Shown here: one piece after another, positions 34,177 through 46,065 of the stretch | How positions within the stretch are numbered: position 1 is the first letter of the stretch | Layout: each line of letters starts with the position of its first letter | Assembly: GCA_019279435.1 (NCBI GenBank) | Contig: JAAALK010000285.1 | Location: 30,040,371 to 30,104,370, forward strand | Direction of reading: 5' to 3' | Length of the DNA: 64,000 nucleotides | Origin: Zizania palustris | Taxonomy: Eukaryota; Streptophyta; Magnoliopsida; Poales; Poaceae | Notes under the pieces: model-generated | What the model saw: only the letters and a program-made list of their open reading frames with translations | The model's database searches: none | Told to the model about the DNA's origin: nothing | Translations under genes and position numbers: made by a program

Positions 34177-37165
34177 TGTAGCGCCTAGAATTTAACAATT
34201 CCAGACTTTATTGAAATTTCAAAGAAAATAAATAATCACAAGATGTTCATCACACGACGACGCACAAATGACAATCATTCATGGTTCGCAGACCACATTA
34301 TTACACAAGTATTAATATAAAAGAAACTAATAAAATAATCATCTAGATGAACATCTTCTCCAGAGTCACTTCCTTGACTAGGTCACTACTCTAGACCGTC
34401 CTCGTCATAGTACATCGTATCTGAAGTGGGTTTTTAAAATGGGTATGAGTACAAAAGTACTTAATAATCCACCAAGAAATGCAATAATAATTCAAGGTAA
34501 TAACAAGGAAAGGTACAAGTTTAAAGTGTGGAAAATTACATTTTTATCTTGCATCCTTTAATGTGAGTCAGGTTTAATCACACATAATAATTAAATCATG
34601 GATGATGCAACATCTTCTAACTCAAGGAGTACAATCAGACCTCCTAGCTCAACGGTCCTTACATGCACAATTATCATGCAACACTTCACAAATTCAAACT
34701 AATTGAGGGACGTCATGCAACCCACCCTTGTCCATGGGCTGGGCTTTTCAAAAAGATTTATAATATGATCAGAGGTGTACCACTGTACCCACAAGGCACT
34801 TATTCCTGCACACCGCAGTGTGTTCAGATGACCCAAGTCATAGGAACTCATGCCAAAACCTTTAGCATGAAGCGCTCTAACCCAATGACACACACTATAG
34901 GTTTCGCTGACGTGCCAGCGCACTTGACCAACATCGTGTCCCCTTTTATGCCACATGGTACAACTCACCCGTAGGTGCTACTTGCCCCTCTCCACAGAGT
35001 GTCTCGAGTTGGAACATCCCTTACCTCTAGTTAAGACTTACCCACTAGACTTGTGGTTGGTACAAAAGTGTATTGCAATGGATCCCGCAGACCGGTCCTT
35101 ATAGTGCCCCGAGTGCGACTAACCAATGCCCTCGCTTGCACCTGAAACCCACCATGCTAACTTAAATAACCAAAAATCCATCACTAATATAATTCCAGGG
35201 GGAGAGAAAATCACGAGGATCATATAATATAACCGAAGTATCTACGAATCATTTTAACCTATAGTAGTTGTGTCGATACATTGGACACTATCTAATATTA
35301 TACTGTAATGTTGTTAATTTGACAAATGCAATTATAACCTATGGGTTTTAGCAATATTTAATTTAAAACTAGGTTCAATATGCTAAAAAAATTGGTTAGT
35401 GACTTGCCTTGCTCAGCAATGGAGGAAGGGGGAACCTCTGGGAAGTATTCCAGTTCCTCAACGGCGTCATAATCTTCTCGGTACGTAAAACGAGAAATAA
35501 CAAATAAATAAAATAATATAAAAATCACATTACAAGCATATAAATTTTATTGGATAAACATGAAGAGAATAAAAATATAAATTTTCTATAATTTGAATGG
35601 AAAATTTTAGAGTTAATTCCAATGAGTTATGAATTTTTGAAGTTTGAAATGATTTCTCAAAATTTTATTGAATTTCAATTAAAATAATAGAAATGTTTAG
35701 TGTAAACATATAACTTTTATTGGATGAAAATGAAGAGAATAAAAAGATAAACTTTCTGAAATTTGAATGGTCAGATTTGGAGTTAATTTGAGGAAGTTAT
35801 GAATTTTTAAAGTTCAAATCAATTTCGAGAATTTATTTTAAATCCTAATTCAGCCTCTGGTCTACGGTGAATCGGGTCCATGGTACTATGCTGTTAGCAA
35901 GCGCGTTTAAATGAAGATGGACAGCTGAGATTAAATAACAAATGAGATATAATCTCATCCGGTCGATCAAGATCGTGCGGCCGAGACGGGATCCGGCATG
36001 GCACATGGTTTTTACTCGTACCTGTCGTCTTCTCCGACGACGGCCGAGAGTGGCGGCAGCCACAGCGGCGACGGCGATGACCGATGGCCAAATTTAAGGG
36101 TGGAAATGGAAATAGGAGAGTGTGGTGAACACGGGGTACCGGAGATGTGGCTCGGGGTCAACGGGTTGAGGCCGACGATGAGTGAGGCGGCGGCATAGCT
36201 TCGGGTGCTCGTCGGCGATAGTGTTCCGGCGGTGATGAGCTTGGACAGAGCAGTGGCCGAGGTCGGGGAGGTGATGGCAGTCACAGAGGTGTCATCGATG
36301 ATGGTGGGGAAGGACTTTGGCGACGGTGAGCGGTGGCTGGAGGCGGAATAGGGGAGCGGCGTGAAAACGGGCAATACGGGTCCTCGATTCTAGCTAAGGG
36401 AGGCAGGAGTGGTGTGGCTGGATGTGGAGCTCTGAGGGCCTTTTTATAGTGCATCGGCTAGATGTGGTGTGGGGGGAAATAATCTCATCAGTCCTACAAT
36501 TAAGAGGTATAATGCGAGGGGATCTTAAGGGGAAATGCTCACCGGATTACGATGAGTAAAGTCCTAGGGTTAATTCATGGCAGGGCCCATGGCGAAGGTG
36601 GATCCAAGACCGAGGGTGGTGGCCGGGGATCTAGGGGGTGCTCGGGGAAGACAAAGCTGATAGGTGGGCTCCACCGGTCAGCGAAGGGTGAGGGGGCAAG
36701 GCCGCAACGGTTGGCACTGACGGGTGGGCCAGGGCACGCGCGGATAGAGGGGGAGGAGGCTGACAGGTGGGCCAGGGGCTCGACCGCGAGGCTGAGAGCG
36801 CCGATAGGCGGGGTCCACATGTCAGTGAAGGGTTTGCGGGGTGAACGGGCCTGGCCGGTTGGAGAGAGAGAAGGGGAGGGGTGCGGCCTAATTGATTTAA
36901 AATTTATTTCTGAATAATAAAAATTGCAGAAAATGGTTTATAAATTATGGGCTAGTAATAAGAGTTGGAAATTTTTTTAAAAAAACTCAAAATTGTATTT
37001 GAGCCTCAATTTCATAATATAAATTTTTCAGGATAAAACATGAAGTATTTCTCTAGATTCTTAATTACTTAGGCATTTATAGCTTTTAGGAAAAATAAAA
37101 AAATCATTTCTAGTAAATTGTATTTCTTGATTTATTTTTACCTTTTGAAAATTAGGGGCGTTACA
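34177..37165 (-). repeat. L1 5' LTR (2989 bp)
   Basis: The sense strand begins TGTAACGCCCC at 37165 and ends GGCGCTACA at 34177, with a PBS right after it. It contains AT-rich parts (34200-35860 and 36900-37150) and a GC-rich block (35990-36880) whose ORFs I consider chance. No second copy is in the window because the left half of L1 is missing. Confidence 0.82.
36441..36448 (-). promoter_or_regulatory. TATA box of L1 LTR
   Basis: The sense strand reads TATAAAAA followed by GGCCC, about 720 bp into the LTR, next to the GC-rich block. Confidence 0.5.
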
Positions 37166-38813
37166 GTATTCCCTTCGCTACCGCTTGGACATGTTGCCCA
37201 TGGCACCACCTTTGGTGATGGGCAACACGATACACTTCTGGTGGTCCGGGGTGTCTTCAACTTTTGGGGGTGGTAACACGCTCAGCATCGGGCCTAGGAG
37301 CTTCATGCCCTTCGATCTACCCGATAGTTTGTACTAGTTCAGGGCAGACGACTGGAGGTGTCTAGTCGGTGGTGCCTTGGCCGGTGCTACGCTCAAGGTA
37401 CTTGCTCCACAGAGTCAAGATGGAGTTACATGAATCGGTGTTGTGGCTCCAATTTTCTCCGTTAACATTACAAAAAAAGTTTGGATTGGACCGGAGGTCC
37501 TTGTCATAGGCCTCGAGCCGCTGGACCGGCATCTAGCTTGGTTCTACTGGTACTTCTCCTAATGCTTTGGGGCAATGTAAGAAATATTAATCACCTCTGA
37601 CCGATAGTGCTTTCACCCCCACCGAGAGTCGTGCGGTCGATGCTCTGATGGCACGGCTCGTGGAGGGCTCTAGGCCCTTTATTAGGAGATTTTTACATCT
37701 AGGGAAAAGGGTTGGAGGCATCACGGCATTCCTCCAGAGTTGTCCTTCCTCTGACCGGGCATACTCCTTGAAGTATGTCATCAACTGGGCCACCGAGGAA
37801 ATGGGCTTCTGGTGGAGTTTGTCGAGAAGGCCTAGGTTGGTGATTCCTTCGTTTGTGGCATCGATGACAAAAGAAGTGGGCAGCCCCTTGATGTGGGACT
37901 TTGTGTGAGTGAAGCGCTAGGAGTACTGGCATAGTGTCTCCCTAGGTTGTTGCTTGATTTGAAATCGTCTTCCTATGGACATTGGGGCCGCGAAGGTCCC
38001 TTGGAAGTTATTTATAAATTTCTTCTTCAACTGCTCCCACAACTTCACTAATCTTGGCTTCAGGGACCAGAACCACCAAAGGGCTATCCCTTCAAGCACG
38101 AGAGGGAAACACTTGGCCATCATGTCGCGGACACCTCCGTTGGCTTCTATCGCCAAGGCATACGATTGAGAGAACTCTTTGGGATCCACATCTCAAGAGT
38201 ACTTGGGGAGCTTGGCCACCCAGAACCTGGGGTCAAAACGCACCCTCTGCAGGTGAGGGTGCAGCAGAAAATCTTCGTCGAAGGAAGCATTCTGACCTCC
38301 CCTCTAGTCTTCCTAGTATTTGAGGTCACTTAACACGACGACTTCGCAGAGCGTTGATAGCCTATTAGGCCCACCCTAGGCATAGGGCTTATCTGCGGCT
38401 ACTTGCTGCCACCTCTGTAGCTCTACCTTGAGCTGGGCCATCATAGTGACCATGACATCGTGTGGGCTCCCACTTCCTCCGAAATGAGTTTCCGGGTCTT
38501 GTGACTGAATGGAGTCTGTCCAGAGTACTGTCAAAGCTCGGAGGGAGCCTTCAGGCCGGTGAGGACCAACATCCCCTTGCAGCACTGGGGCCTGTTGGCC
38601 TACTGATGGGTCGGTGGACCCCGAGGGGTCGTTGGCTTCATGTAGAGTGCTTGGTGTTGTGAAGGTGGCAGCTTCGGCTGGAGCCATGGGGTCTGACTGG
38701 GGGAGGACTATGGAGGGCTCCGTAGCTCCTATGATTGTGTCTAGGGGTTTGTATCGGGAGCTCTAGGCGGACCTCCGAATAGGAACAGTGCTCTTGCTCT
38801 TCTTAGGAGGCAT
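37166..38813 (-). pseudogene. T3 gag (Tat-like), truncated by L1
   Basis: The ATG at 38813 (MPPKKSK) is followed by segments MMAQLKVELQRWQQVAAD, EFSQSYALAIEANGGVRDMMAKCFPL and KKKFINNFQGTFAAPMS, homologous in order to T2 gag. Stops and shifts occur at 38376, 37917 and others. The sequence stops matching at the L1 LTR (37165), with GTATT as the adjacent 5 bp. Pol is outside the window or lost. Confidence 0.9.
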
Positions 38814-38857
38814 GGCTTAGGAAGGTAAGATGGTAGAGACGTTAGTTTTTGTACTAA

Positions 38858-38879
38858 AGTCCACATGGACGACACCAAC
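38858..38879 (-). other. T3 primer-binding site
   Basis: It sits directly inside the LTR and aligns with the T2 PBS, with several substitutions (GTTGGTGTCGTCCATG). Confidence 0.55.
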
Positions 38880-39439
38880 TGTGGGCATAAAAGATTATGC
38901 TAATAGGTTTGAATAGCCTCGAAGGGTTACTTGAGAGGAAAGATTGACTGCAGGCTAAACCAGGCCTTTAAAAAGGATAATAGCCTTAGATCAGTTCAAA
39001 GTGTGTCTTATTACGTGAATTGATGTCCTTATTACATGAGATGGGAGGGGTATTTATAGGCAGAGATCCAATAGGGAAATACTAATCTACCATCTACTTA
39101 CAACTGTCATAGTGGACTCTATTCATAAGGCCCCGTAGGGGTAAAATGGTAAGCCCACGTGTGAACACCCTGGTAAAGTAAATGTCTTGTCCCGTTTTGC
39201 GACATCCCTTTAGAGCCAAGGCCTCTAGGAGACAGCGAGGTGATGGGGGCCACAGGGATGCTTGAAGGCTCCAGATTCCTCCTTGTGCAACGTTGCTGAG
39301 GTTAGTGACAAGGGCTTCGGGCTTCCTCCTTTGGAGTACCGAAGTGGCAACAAAAGGCTTAGCTCCTTGCGTGCTCCGAAACTATCCATCGGAGTAGTCC
39401 TCCTAATGGCAGGACTGATGAGATTATTTCCCCCCAATA
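38880..39439 (-). repeat. T3 5' LTR (about 560 bp)
   Basis: The plus-strand start TGTGGGCATAAAAGATTATG corresponds to TGTTGGCGTAAAAGATTACG of T2. The far end CCCCCAATA corresponds to CCCCAACA. A TATA box is at 39051-39058. Confidence 0.85.
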
Positions 39440-40100
39440 ATTATATATATATATATAATATAATATTTTTTTCATAAATCAAATATATTTTCATACAATG
39501 TGCCAAAATCACCAAATTCAACTAATTGACTGAAAACAATCAAATTGATAATTTTATATTTCTTACTCATTCACTTGTGCAAGTGCACAACAATTGCCAC
39601 AACAATTCTTAGTAAATCATTAAAATTAAATGCACAAGCGTTAACTATACATGGGAGCATGAGACCTTGTTGTCTCTTCACTAAGAGATGACATGCATCT
39701 CAGTCTTCATTTATTGCTATGAAATAAGGTGTTTTTTTTGCAAAATTTACAACAAAGAGATGGCTCCCACCACATCGTGGTACATGCCCTAAGTTGTTTC
39801 ACATTATAAGTTTTAAATTAAAAATTAATATAAGTTTAAATAAAAAATATTAATATTTATAATATTAAATTATTGATAGATTTTATATAAAAATATTTAA
39901 AGTAAAAAAGTTCAAAATTGAAATAAGTCATAATTGTACGATGGACCAATAACAAGACGCGATAGAGTGGCCATCCTACTTCCACTCCTTGTTCTTGGAT
40001 TCAATGAGGGGAAGGCACAACAAATCCACTGTCCTGCATTCCCTTGTGCAACCATGATGACCTCTTTCACTTCTTGGCACATTTATTTGAAGGATATGCT
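39440..40100. other. AT-rich spacer with (TA)n microsatellite
   Basis: A (TA)n run at about 39441-39462 directly follows the T3 LTR. The rest has no ORF or LTR match. TGGGAGC at about 39654 and GCTCCCA at about 39764 form a weak inverted pair that could mark a small MITE, not supported further. Sequence resembling K1 begins near 40100. Confidence 0.4.
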
Positions 40101-40900
40101 CAAGAAAATTCCGTGGATCGGAAGTTCCGATTATTATCTAGTCTCGAGTTAGAGAGCAAATGTTGCTTCGGAAGTTCTGATATGGTATCAGAAGTTTCGA
40201 TGAGCTAGAAGTTCTGATTTAGAATCAGAGAGAATTGTACTAATCAGAAGTTCCAATATGGTATCGGAAATTCTGAGGTGGATGAAAACAGATTGGATCT
40301 GTTGCTTGTCGTGCTGAATTGGGAGGCCTAAAATACCCTGTCGAATGTTCCGATCCAGGATCGGAAGTTCTGATGTGGGATAACAGATTAGATCTATTAC
40401 GAATTAGTTGTAACTAATTTGTGGGTTCCGAGATGTGCACGACCAGGGGGCTTTTATCCCTATATAAAGAGAGGAGGAGGAGGTCTTGGTGCAAGGAATA
40501 AGCCTAGATTAGACCAAGCCACCATAGACTCCTCTCCTCCATTTCTTGATCTCAATCGTTGAGGTCGAGGATTTCCCATCTCTCACATGTGGTGCTAGCA
40601 CGCTGCCGTGGGAGGAACTCCATCCCTATATGTGTGGACTCCGTGGAAGCATTGCTCCAAAAGCAACGCTCGTGGCAGTCACCACGAGGAAGGTGTCTTC
40701 TTCACCGATTGGATTGGTGAGGAACGGCCTGGACAAAGTGAGGATATGCTTGACACGCTTCATCAACCTCTTCTTCCACTGCACCTAGTGCGTCAAGTTC
40801 TAGAAGGTACCGATCTATGATCTCACACGCACATGGGTCTTGGGTTTTAGGGCAAAAATTTTGAATTTGCTGTCTAGCATAGCTCCCCTATTCCCCAACA
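40101..40900 (+). repeat. K1 5' LTR (Copia), 5' end not found
   Basis: It ends CTATTCCCCAACA immediately before a PBS. No TGTTGGGGAATAG-like partner start is seen upstream, so the LTR is probably truncated. It contains many copies of the near-palindrome ATCGGAAGTTCCGAT. Confidence 0.7.
40461..40468 (+). promoter_or_regulatory. TATA box of K1 LTR
   Basis: TATATAAA precedes a purine-rich GAGAGGAGGAGG run. Confidence 0.7.
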
Positions 40901-40901
40901 G

Positions 40902-40914
40902 TGGTATCAGAGCC
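40902..40914 (+). other. K1 primer-binding site, initiator-Met type
   Basis: TGGTATCAGAGCC lies 1 bp after the LTR end. Confidence 0.88.
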
Positions 40915-42061
40915 TACGTGTGTAGTGTTCGATCTGGATCCCTCAGGTATGGAGATATATGGTGGAAAATAAGTTAAGATATGTTTTTGTCTGCGATAAA
41001 TTGGAAGTTCTGATATTGATCGGATGTTCTAATGGCAGATCGGATGTTTTGATAGTGATCAGATGTTCCGATATCGAATATTGATTCGATACAAAAAGCA
41101 ATTGGTGATGTCCAGAATTCTGATATTGATCGGAAGTTCTGTCGGATCAGAAGTTCCGATGATAGATCGGAAGTTCCGATGCACATAAATTTGAAATTCC
41201 GAGCATGTTGAGCTGGGTTTTTTAGATCCAGAATCCAGTCACTTGTAGATTACTCGCCTAACTTTGTTTTGCAGAGAATGTTGTGACTGGTATGGCCTTG
41301 GATAAATGTGATGTATGAGATGCATGCGATGAATGTAAATTAAATATGGCATTTGTGTCTGGTTATTTACAGCCCAAGGCTGATGTAAAATTTATTACGG
41401 CTTGCATGTTGTTTTCGCGGTGCTTCGGCCCACGTAATTAGTATAGCACACACTCAAATACGGGAGCCATGGAGATGAAAATCGCTATGTGAAGAAGGCC
41501 ATGCTATGTCACAGTTAATATGATTGCCTGTGATGCTTTCTTATATTCCTGTTATTCTATTCTTGCATTTTTCGTGTGCGCTAGGGATGTTACAGTACTA
41601 GAATAGTTTTCCCTCAGAAAATTAAGTGTTGAAACCCTTCCCAATAGCTGCACCCACAAAGGTTTTCGATCATTGATAGTGGGTCTGCCAAAACAGGGTG
41701 CTATCTTTTATCTTGGCCAGTTGGGGCGGAAGTCGGATTTCTACACGTATAGTATTGGTTTGCTTTACAAGGCTATCAAAATAGTTTTGGGCCTTGGACC
41801 ATAGGAGTTGTTGTTGAGCATTGGATGCTTCTCCAACGACGAGAGTCACATACGATGTGATTAGCAAGGAGTTTCTTACCTATGTCAACTAACTTTTAGC
41901 TGTGATGCCAAAGCTCACTAGGAGATATTGTGACCATGGATCTTGCACCACTATTAGTCATGAGACGGAAAGTGACTAGTTTTTGATAGTGGGACATCTT
42001 TTATTGGATAAAAGATAACCATTGCATAGTGTTGGACCTTGCATTTAATCTTTTGTAGATC
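40915..42061 (+). other. K1 leader, no gene recognised
   Basis: About 1.1 kb precedes gag. Near-palindromic repeats fill the first 300 bp. A TTTTGCAG near 41268 resembles a splice acceptor, but I cannot place a matching donor with confidence. An open minus-strand frame at 41670-41867 has no match I know. Confidence 0.45.
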
Positions 42062-42564
42062 ATGGCACCAACTACTGTTAAGAGCACTCTAGTTTTTAAT
42101 TTGCGATCTATTCTTGAATGAGATAAATTTTCTAGAAGAAATTTTATGGACTAGTACAGAAATTTGAGAATTGTTCTCAAGCAAGAGAAAAAGGATTATG
42201 TTGTAGAGGTACCTCACCCCGATGAGCCGCCAGAGGATGCGCCTGTAGCAGAAAAGCATGATTATGAGAAGCCTGCTAATGATTTAGTGGATGTCAGTTG
42301 TCTGATGCTTGCCTACATGTCCTCTGAGTTTCAGAAACAATATGAGGAACGTGACGCTTACGATATGATCGTAGGTTTGAAGGGCATGTTTCAGAATCAG
42401 GCAAGGGTCGAGAGATACAATGTCTAAGGCCTTGTTTGGGAGCAGGCTAGCGGAAGGTAGCCCACTGAGTCCCTACATAATCAAGATGATTGGTTATATT
42501 GAGACTCTAGAGAGACTAGGAACTCCACTAGATCCATACCTAGCTATCAATGTTATTCTCCCAT
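42062..42564 (+). pseudogene. K1 gag N-terminus (Copia)
   Basis: The ATG at 42062 reads MAPTTVKSTLVFNLRSILE, then after stops NLRIVLKQEKKDYVV, DVSCLMLAYMSSEFQKQYE and LEGSPLSPYIIKMIGYIE-like text, a familiar Copia gag arrangement. Two in-frame TAG/TGA codons at about 42118-42155 and a frameshift near 42420 inactivate it. It is interrupted at 42565 by the P5 LTR end. Confidence 0.85.
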
Positions 42565-42720
42565 TGTTGACACGAAAATGTGCCCCCGCACTTGGGTCAG
42601 TTCGCTGATACAAAAGCGTGTGGATACATAGGAACAAGCCTAAGCGTAACACAACACTGACATCACATTCCAACTCCCCTTAACAGTGGCAAGGGGTCGA
42701 GTCACTAGGTAATCAGATCA
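42565..42720 (-). repeat. P5: inverted P-family LTR end fragment
   Basis: Starting TGTTGACACGAAAATG, this is the reverse complement of the last 150 or so bases of the P-family LTR (compare 8570-8722 and 50225-50374). It breaks off into P2's forward LTR. Confidence 0.85.
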
Positions 42721-42741
42721 CATCACATTCCAACTCCCCTT
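42661..42741. repeat. 21-bp exact repeat, 60 bp apart, at the head-to-head LTR junction
   Basis: The 21 bases at 42661-42681 are repeated exactly at 42721-42741. The first copy is in the inverted fragment P5; the second is where the forward P2 LTR begins. Confidence 0.85.
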
Positions 42742-43963
42742 CGGAGGCCTGCCTCGCCGAAACTTCAGCCCAAGGAGCAGGCTTCAGTAGGCCTACCGAA
42801 GGGCCACTTTGGGCTAGCTTCCGAGATAGAGTTTGATATTGATTCTAGTTGTTTTTATCCCTAAACTTGATTAGGATGAATCCTATCATATTAGTTTTAG
42901 AGATAAGAAGACTAGCCCCTATAAATATAAGGGTGAGGCCGGTTGATGAGCCCCCACACAACAAATCAACTTCAAACCTTGGTTTGAACCATACCTTTAC
43001 TTTCCTTTACTTTTCTGTACTACTTTCATGGGTTTGCCTGGAAGCCCTCCGCTGGCCACTTCAAAACGGTGGTAAGCCTTGTTACTTCGCATGTGAAGTA
43101 CCCGTTAATCTACGCAACAGATTGCTATCACCTTGTTGGCTCGCCTACGAACCATCCGTTAATCTACGTAACATATTGGTACCTTCATTCCTCTACTACA
43201 ACACTTAGTAAATTCGGTCTCCAGGCCGAATTGGCACTTGATCTCTATTCTGTTGCAGGCTTTCACGCTCGAAGCCCCTTCACCGAAGTTGTCCGGAGCT
43301 AGGAAACTATTTTCGGAGGATGCCAAAACAATCTTCGGCGGAACCATGCTTCAACTACTCGTGCTGGAACCTTCATGATGTTGTTAGTCTGGTTAAGTTC
43401 CCGCGCATCGGAGCCACTCCGCATTAGGGCTGCTTCGAGCTGGGGCCACTCCAGGGTGCTCTGTAGTAGACTTCATCGCACCGGTACTCCGCATCAGGCT
43501 TCGTCACACCAACCCCCGCACTGGATGAAGTCGCGCCGGCGTGTCGCATTGGATATTTTGTCATGTTAGAGACTTCGCACTGAACCTTGTCGTTCGGAGG
43601 TGATTTCACGTCAGAGGACTATTCGAAGCCTGTCTTCGACCAGATTGATCCGAACGCTGAAGCCTACCTTCGGTGCACCCTTCACACCAGACACCGAAGG
43701 CCCTCTTCAATGACCCCTTCGCGCGGTATGCTCTATACCAATCAGGCTCCGTTTGGCCAATTGGGTTATTTTATATATATATTGGCTAATTGTATTATTT
43801 CTGTGTGATCTGATTACCTAACGACTCCACCCCCCTAGTCACTGTGAAGGGTAGTCAGAACGTGACATCAGTGTTGTGTTACACTTAGTCTTGTTCCTAA
43901 GTATCCACATGCTTCTGGATCATTTAACTGACCCAAGTCCGGGGGCATGTTTTCATGTCAACA
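42742..43963 (+). repeat. P2 5' LTR, first about 190 bp missing
   Basis: It is homologous to 7550-8722 and to 49024-50374, with TATAAATA at 42920 and an LTR end ATGTCAACA followed by the PBS. Confidence 0.9.
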
Positions 43964-43970
43964 CACTTTT

Positions 43971-43988
43971 TGGCGACTCCGCTGGGGA
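43971..43988 (+). other. P2 primer-binding site
   Basis: TGGCGACTCCGCTGGGGA lies 7 bp after the LTR end; P3 has the same with one change at 50382-50399. Confidence 0.8.
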
Positions 43989-44000
43989 AGGCTACACCAA

Positions 44001-46065
44001 CATGACAAGTACATCTACATCGGCTGCAAGTACCTCTACTATGTCTACTACCAATACAACGCCGAAGGATCCCATGGGGGCGTAGAGTTCGACAACCGCA
44101 ACATCATGACTCCCACCCTTGAAGATATCCCCGAAGAAGGTCAGGCGGAGATCGAGGCAAAGATGAAAGAGCTCCAAGATCTCATGCTCGGGAGCTATGT
44201 CATGATGCGCGCGGGTTCATCAAGCGTGACATCAACATCCCCAACCTCGCTCGGACTAAGGTAACACCAGTATCGCCTCCTTTATCTTCTTTAGAGATTG
44301 TGCAAAAGATAGTCGCATCGATAGATCAAGCTATTAGCACTTCGCTAGCCAACCGTCTAGATTCGGTAGTTAGCTCTCAGGTAGAGGCAATGTTTACAAG
44401 GTTCGGCTTTACCGAGGTTGTTCCTCCGACTCCAATCGCTAGTGTACCTCTGGTAAATCGCATCTATAGCAGAACCGACGGTAGTACTGGCAAAGCTATC
44501 ACATCACTGGCCTCAACATCTATGGCCTCGACAAGCCACTACACTTATGGCTAAGCTAGCCCTGCTTATTACACGCTGCCTCCACCTACACCTGCGCCAG
44601 CTTTTCTCGCGTTGCCTGCGCCGCTTTCTCCTATGCAAATGCATTGGCCTAAGCACGTTGTCTATCCCAAGCCAACATGTGAGGAATACCACCACGGCCG
44701 ACACACCAACATACTGCCGTGTGTCACGCCCCCGCATGAGAGATACGTGCAGGCAAGAGGGTAGGACGACATTGAGGAGCAGATCCACGCGTTGTTTAGG
44801 GAGTGCACTGGCTTCACACCTAGTGATCGGGCTAGGGTTTACCAAAAGTCATACCCTGATCACTTCGACACCGTACCCTACCCTCGTGGCTATAGAGTCC
44901 CTGAATTCGCCAAATTTGATGGTGAGGGTAACAAGACCACACTAGAGCATATCAGCCAATTCTTAGCACAATGTGGAGAAGCTAGTGGGTCAGACGCTTT
45001 AAAACTTAGATTGTTTTCTCTTTCACTATCAGGCACCACTTTCACTTGGTTTTCGTCACTCCCACCAAACTCTGTCCAAACATGGGCCCAATTAGAACAA
45101 AAGTTCCATGACTATTTTTATACGGGCGAGACAGAACTTAGGCTTTCACACTTGACATCGGTCATACATAAATCTAGCGAGAGTGTCTCTAAATACGTCA
45201 AGTGCTTTAGAGATACCAAAAACCGATGTTTTAGTCTCAATATTTAAGAAAGGGATTTGGCAGATATAGCTTTCAACAGGTTGCGTTCTGAGATTAAAGA
45301 GAGGCTAGATAACCAGAACTTTTTAGAGGTCAGTCAAGTCCTAGAGCAGGCTCTGGTCCAAGAAGGCCGATCCAAGGATAAAAAATTCATTAAAATGTTC
45401 AACAAGCCTAGGGCTGAAGTTGACATCATGGAACACTCCGACGAGGAAGAGGAAGATTTGGCTGACATGTATGTAGACGAATGGGTTTGGAACACTAAGA
45501 GCAAGCTTGTCACTTGTTCTGAGCTACGGCCGTCTCCCAGTAAGAGTTGACCCAATGGAGTAAAATACTCGTTTGATGTAACTAAGTGCGATAAAATATT
45601 TGATTTCCTCTTGAAGAGCCAACTTCTCAGATAGCCTAAGGGCCAAGTAATCCCGACCACCGATGAGCTAAAGAAACGCCCCTACTGTAAGTGGCATGAT
45701 TCACATTCTCATTATACTATTGACTAGAATGTTTTTCGTCAGCAGGTTCAATTAGCCATAGTAGAAGGACGATTAAGAATAGATTCTAGTCCGGAGATGA
45801 AGCTGGACAAAGACCCCTTACCTGTAAACACCATCGACCTTGACAAGAAGAAGGTGCATTTTCGGCCAGAACAGGCCAAGTCATCTAGAGGGAAAGCGGT
45901 CGTTATTGGAGAATCACGCACACGCATACTCATACCAAGGAACCCTGAAGTAGGATTGTGGAAAAGGAACATCAGCACGTCTCCTTAGGCTAGGGCTTGC
46001 AAGAAGACAAAGGTAACATGCCAGATGTTGTTGAGCAAAAACCAGAAGAAAGCCCTTGACCAAAA
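44001..46065 (+). pseudogene. P2 gag (Ty3/Gypsy)
   Basis: The ATG at 44001 begins a Thr/Ser-rich N-terminus. MTPTLEDIPEEG and ASIDQAISTSLANRLDSVV follow. Then comes the capsid region (about 44840-45240) with FAKFDGEGNKTTLEHISQFL, LSLSGTTFTWFSSLP, QLEQKFHDYFYTGE and KCFRDTKNRCF. After a stop at about 45246, an acidic tail precedes a CKWHDSHSHYT-type zinc-like motif (about 45690). Further stops occur at 45548, 45632, 45726 and 45987. P3 has the same order at 50400-52250. Confidence 0.9.

Larger units (their letters stand above)
40117..41210. repeat. Dispersed near-palindromic 15-mers in K1 LTR and leader
   Basis: ATCGGAAGTTCCGAT occurs perfectly at 40117 and about 41157, and in about 14 variants at 40167-40370 and 41000-41210. 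The LTR end and PBS lie between the two clusters. The motif is an inverted repeat apart from its central base. Confidence 0.75.

Noticed and set aside
35990..36917. GC-rich ORFs on both strands that could be a host gene
   Set aside because: They lie wholly inside the 3-kb L1 LTR, show no recognisable domain, and coding frames overlap on both strands as GC-rich DNA often does.
39650..39775. Possible MITE with TGGGAGC/GCTCCCA inverted ends
   Set aside because: The inverted pair is only 7 bp and I find no target duplication.
41670..41867. Minus-strand 65-codon ORF in the K1 leader
   Set aside because: No family resemblance and no context for a gene on this strand.
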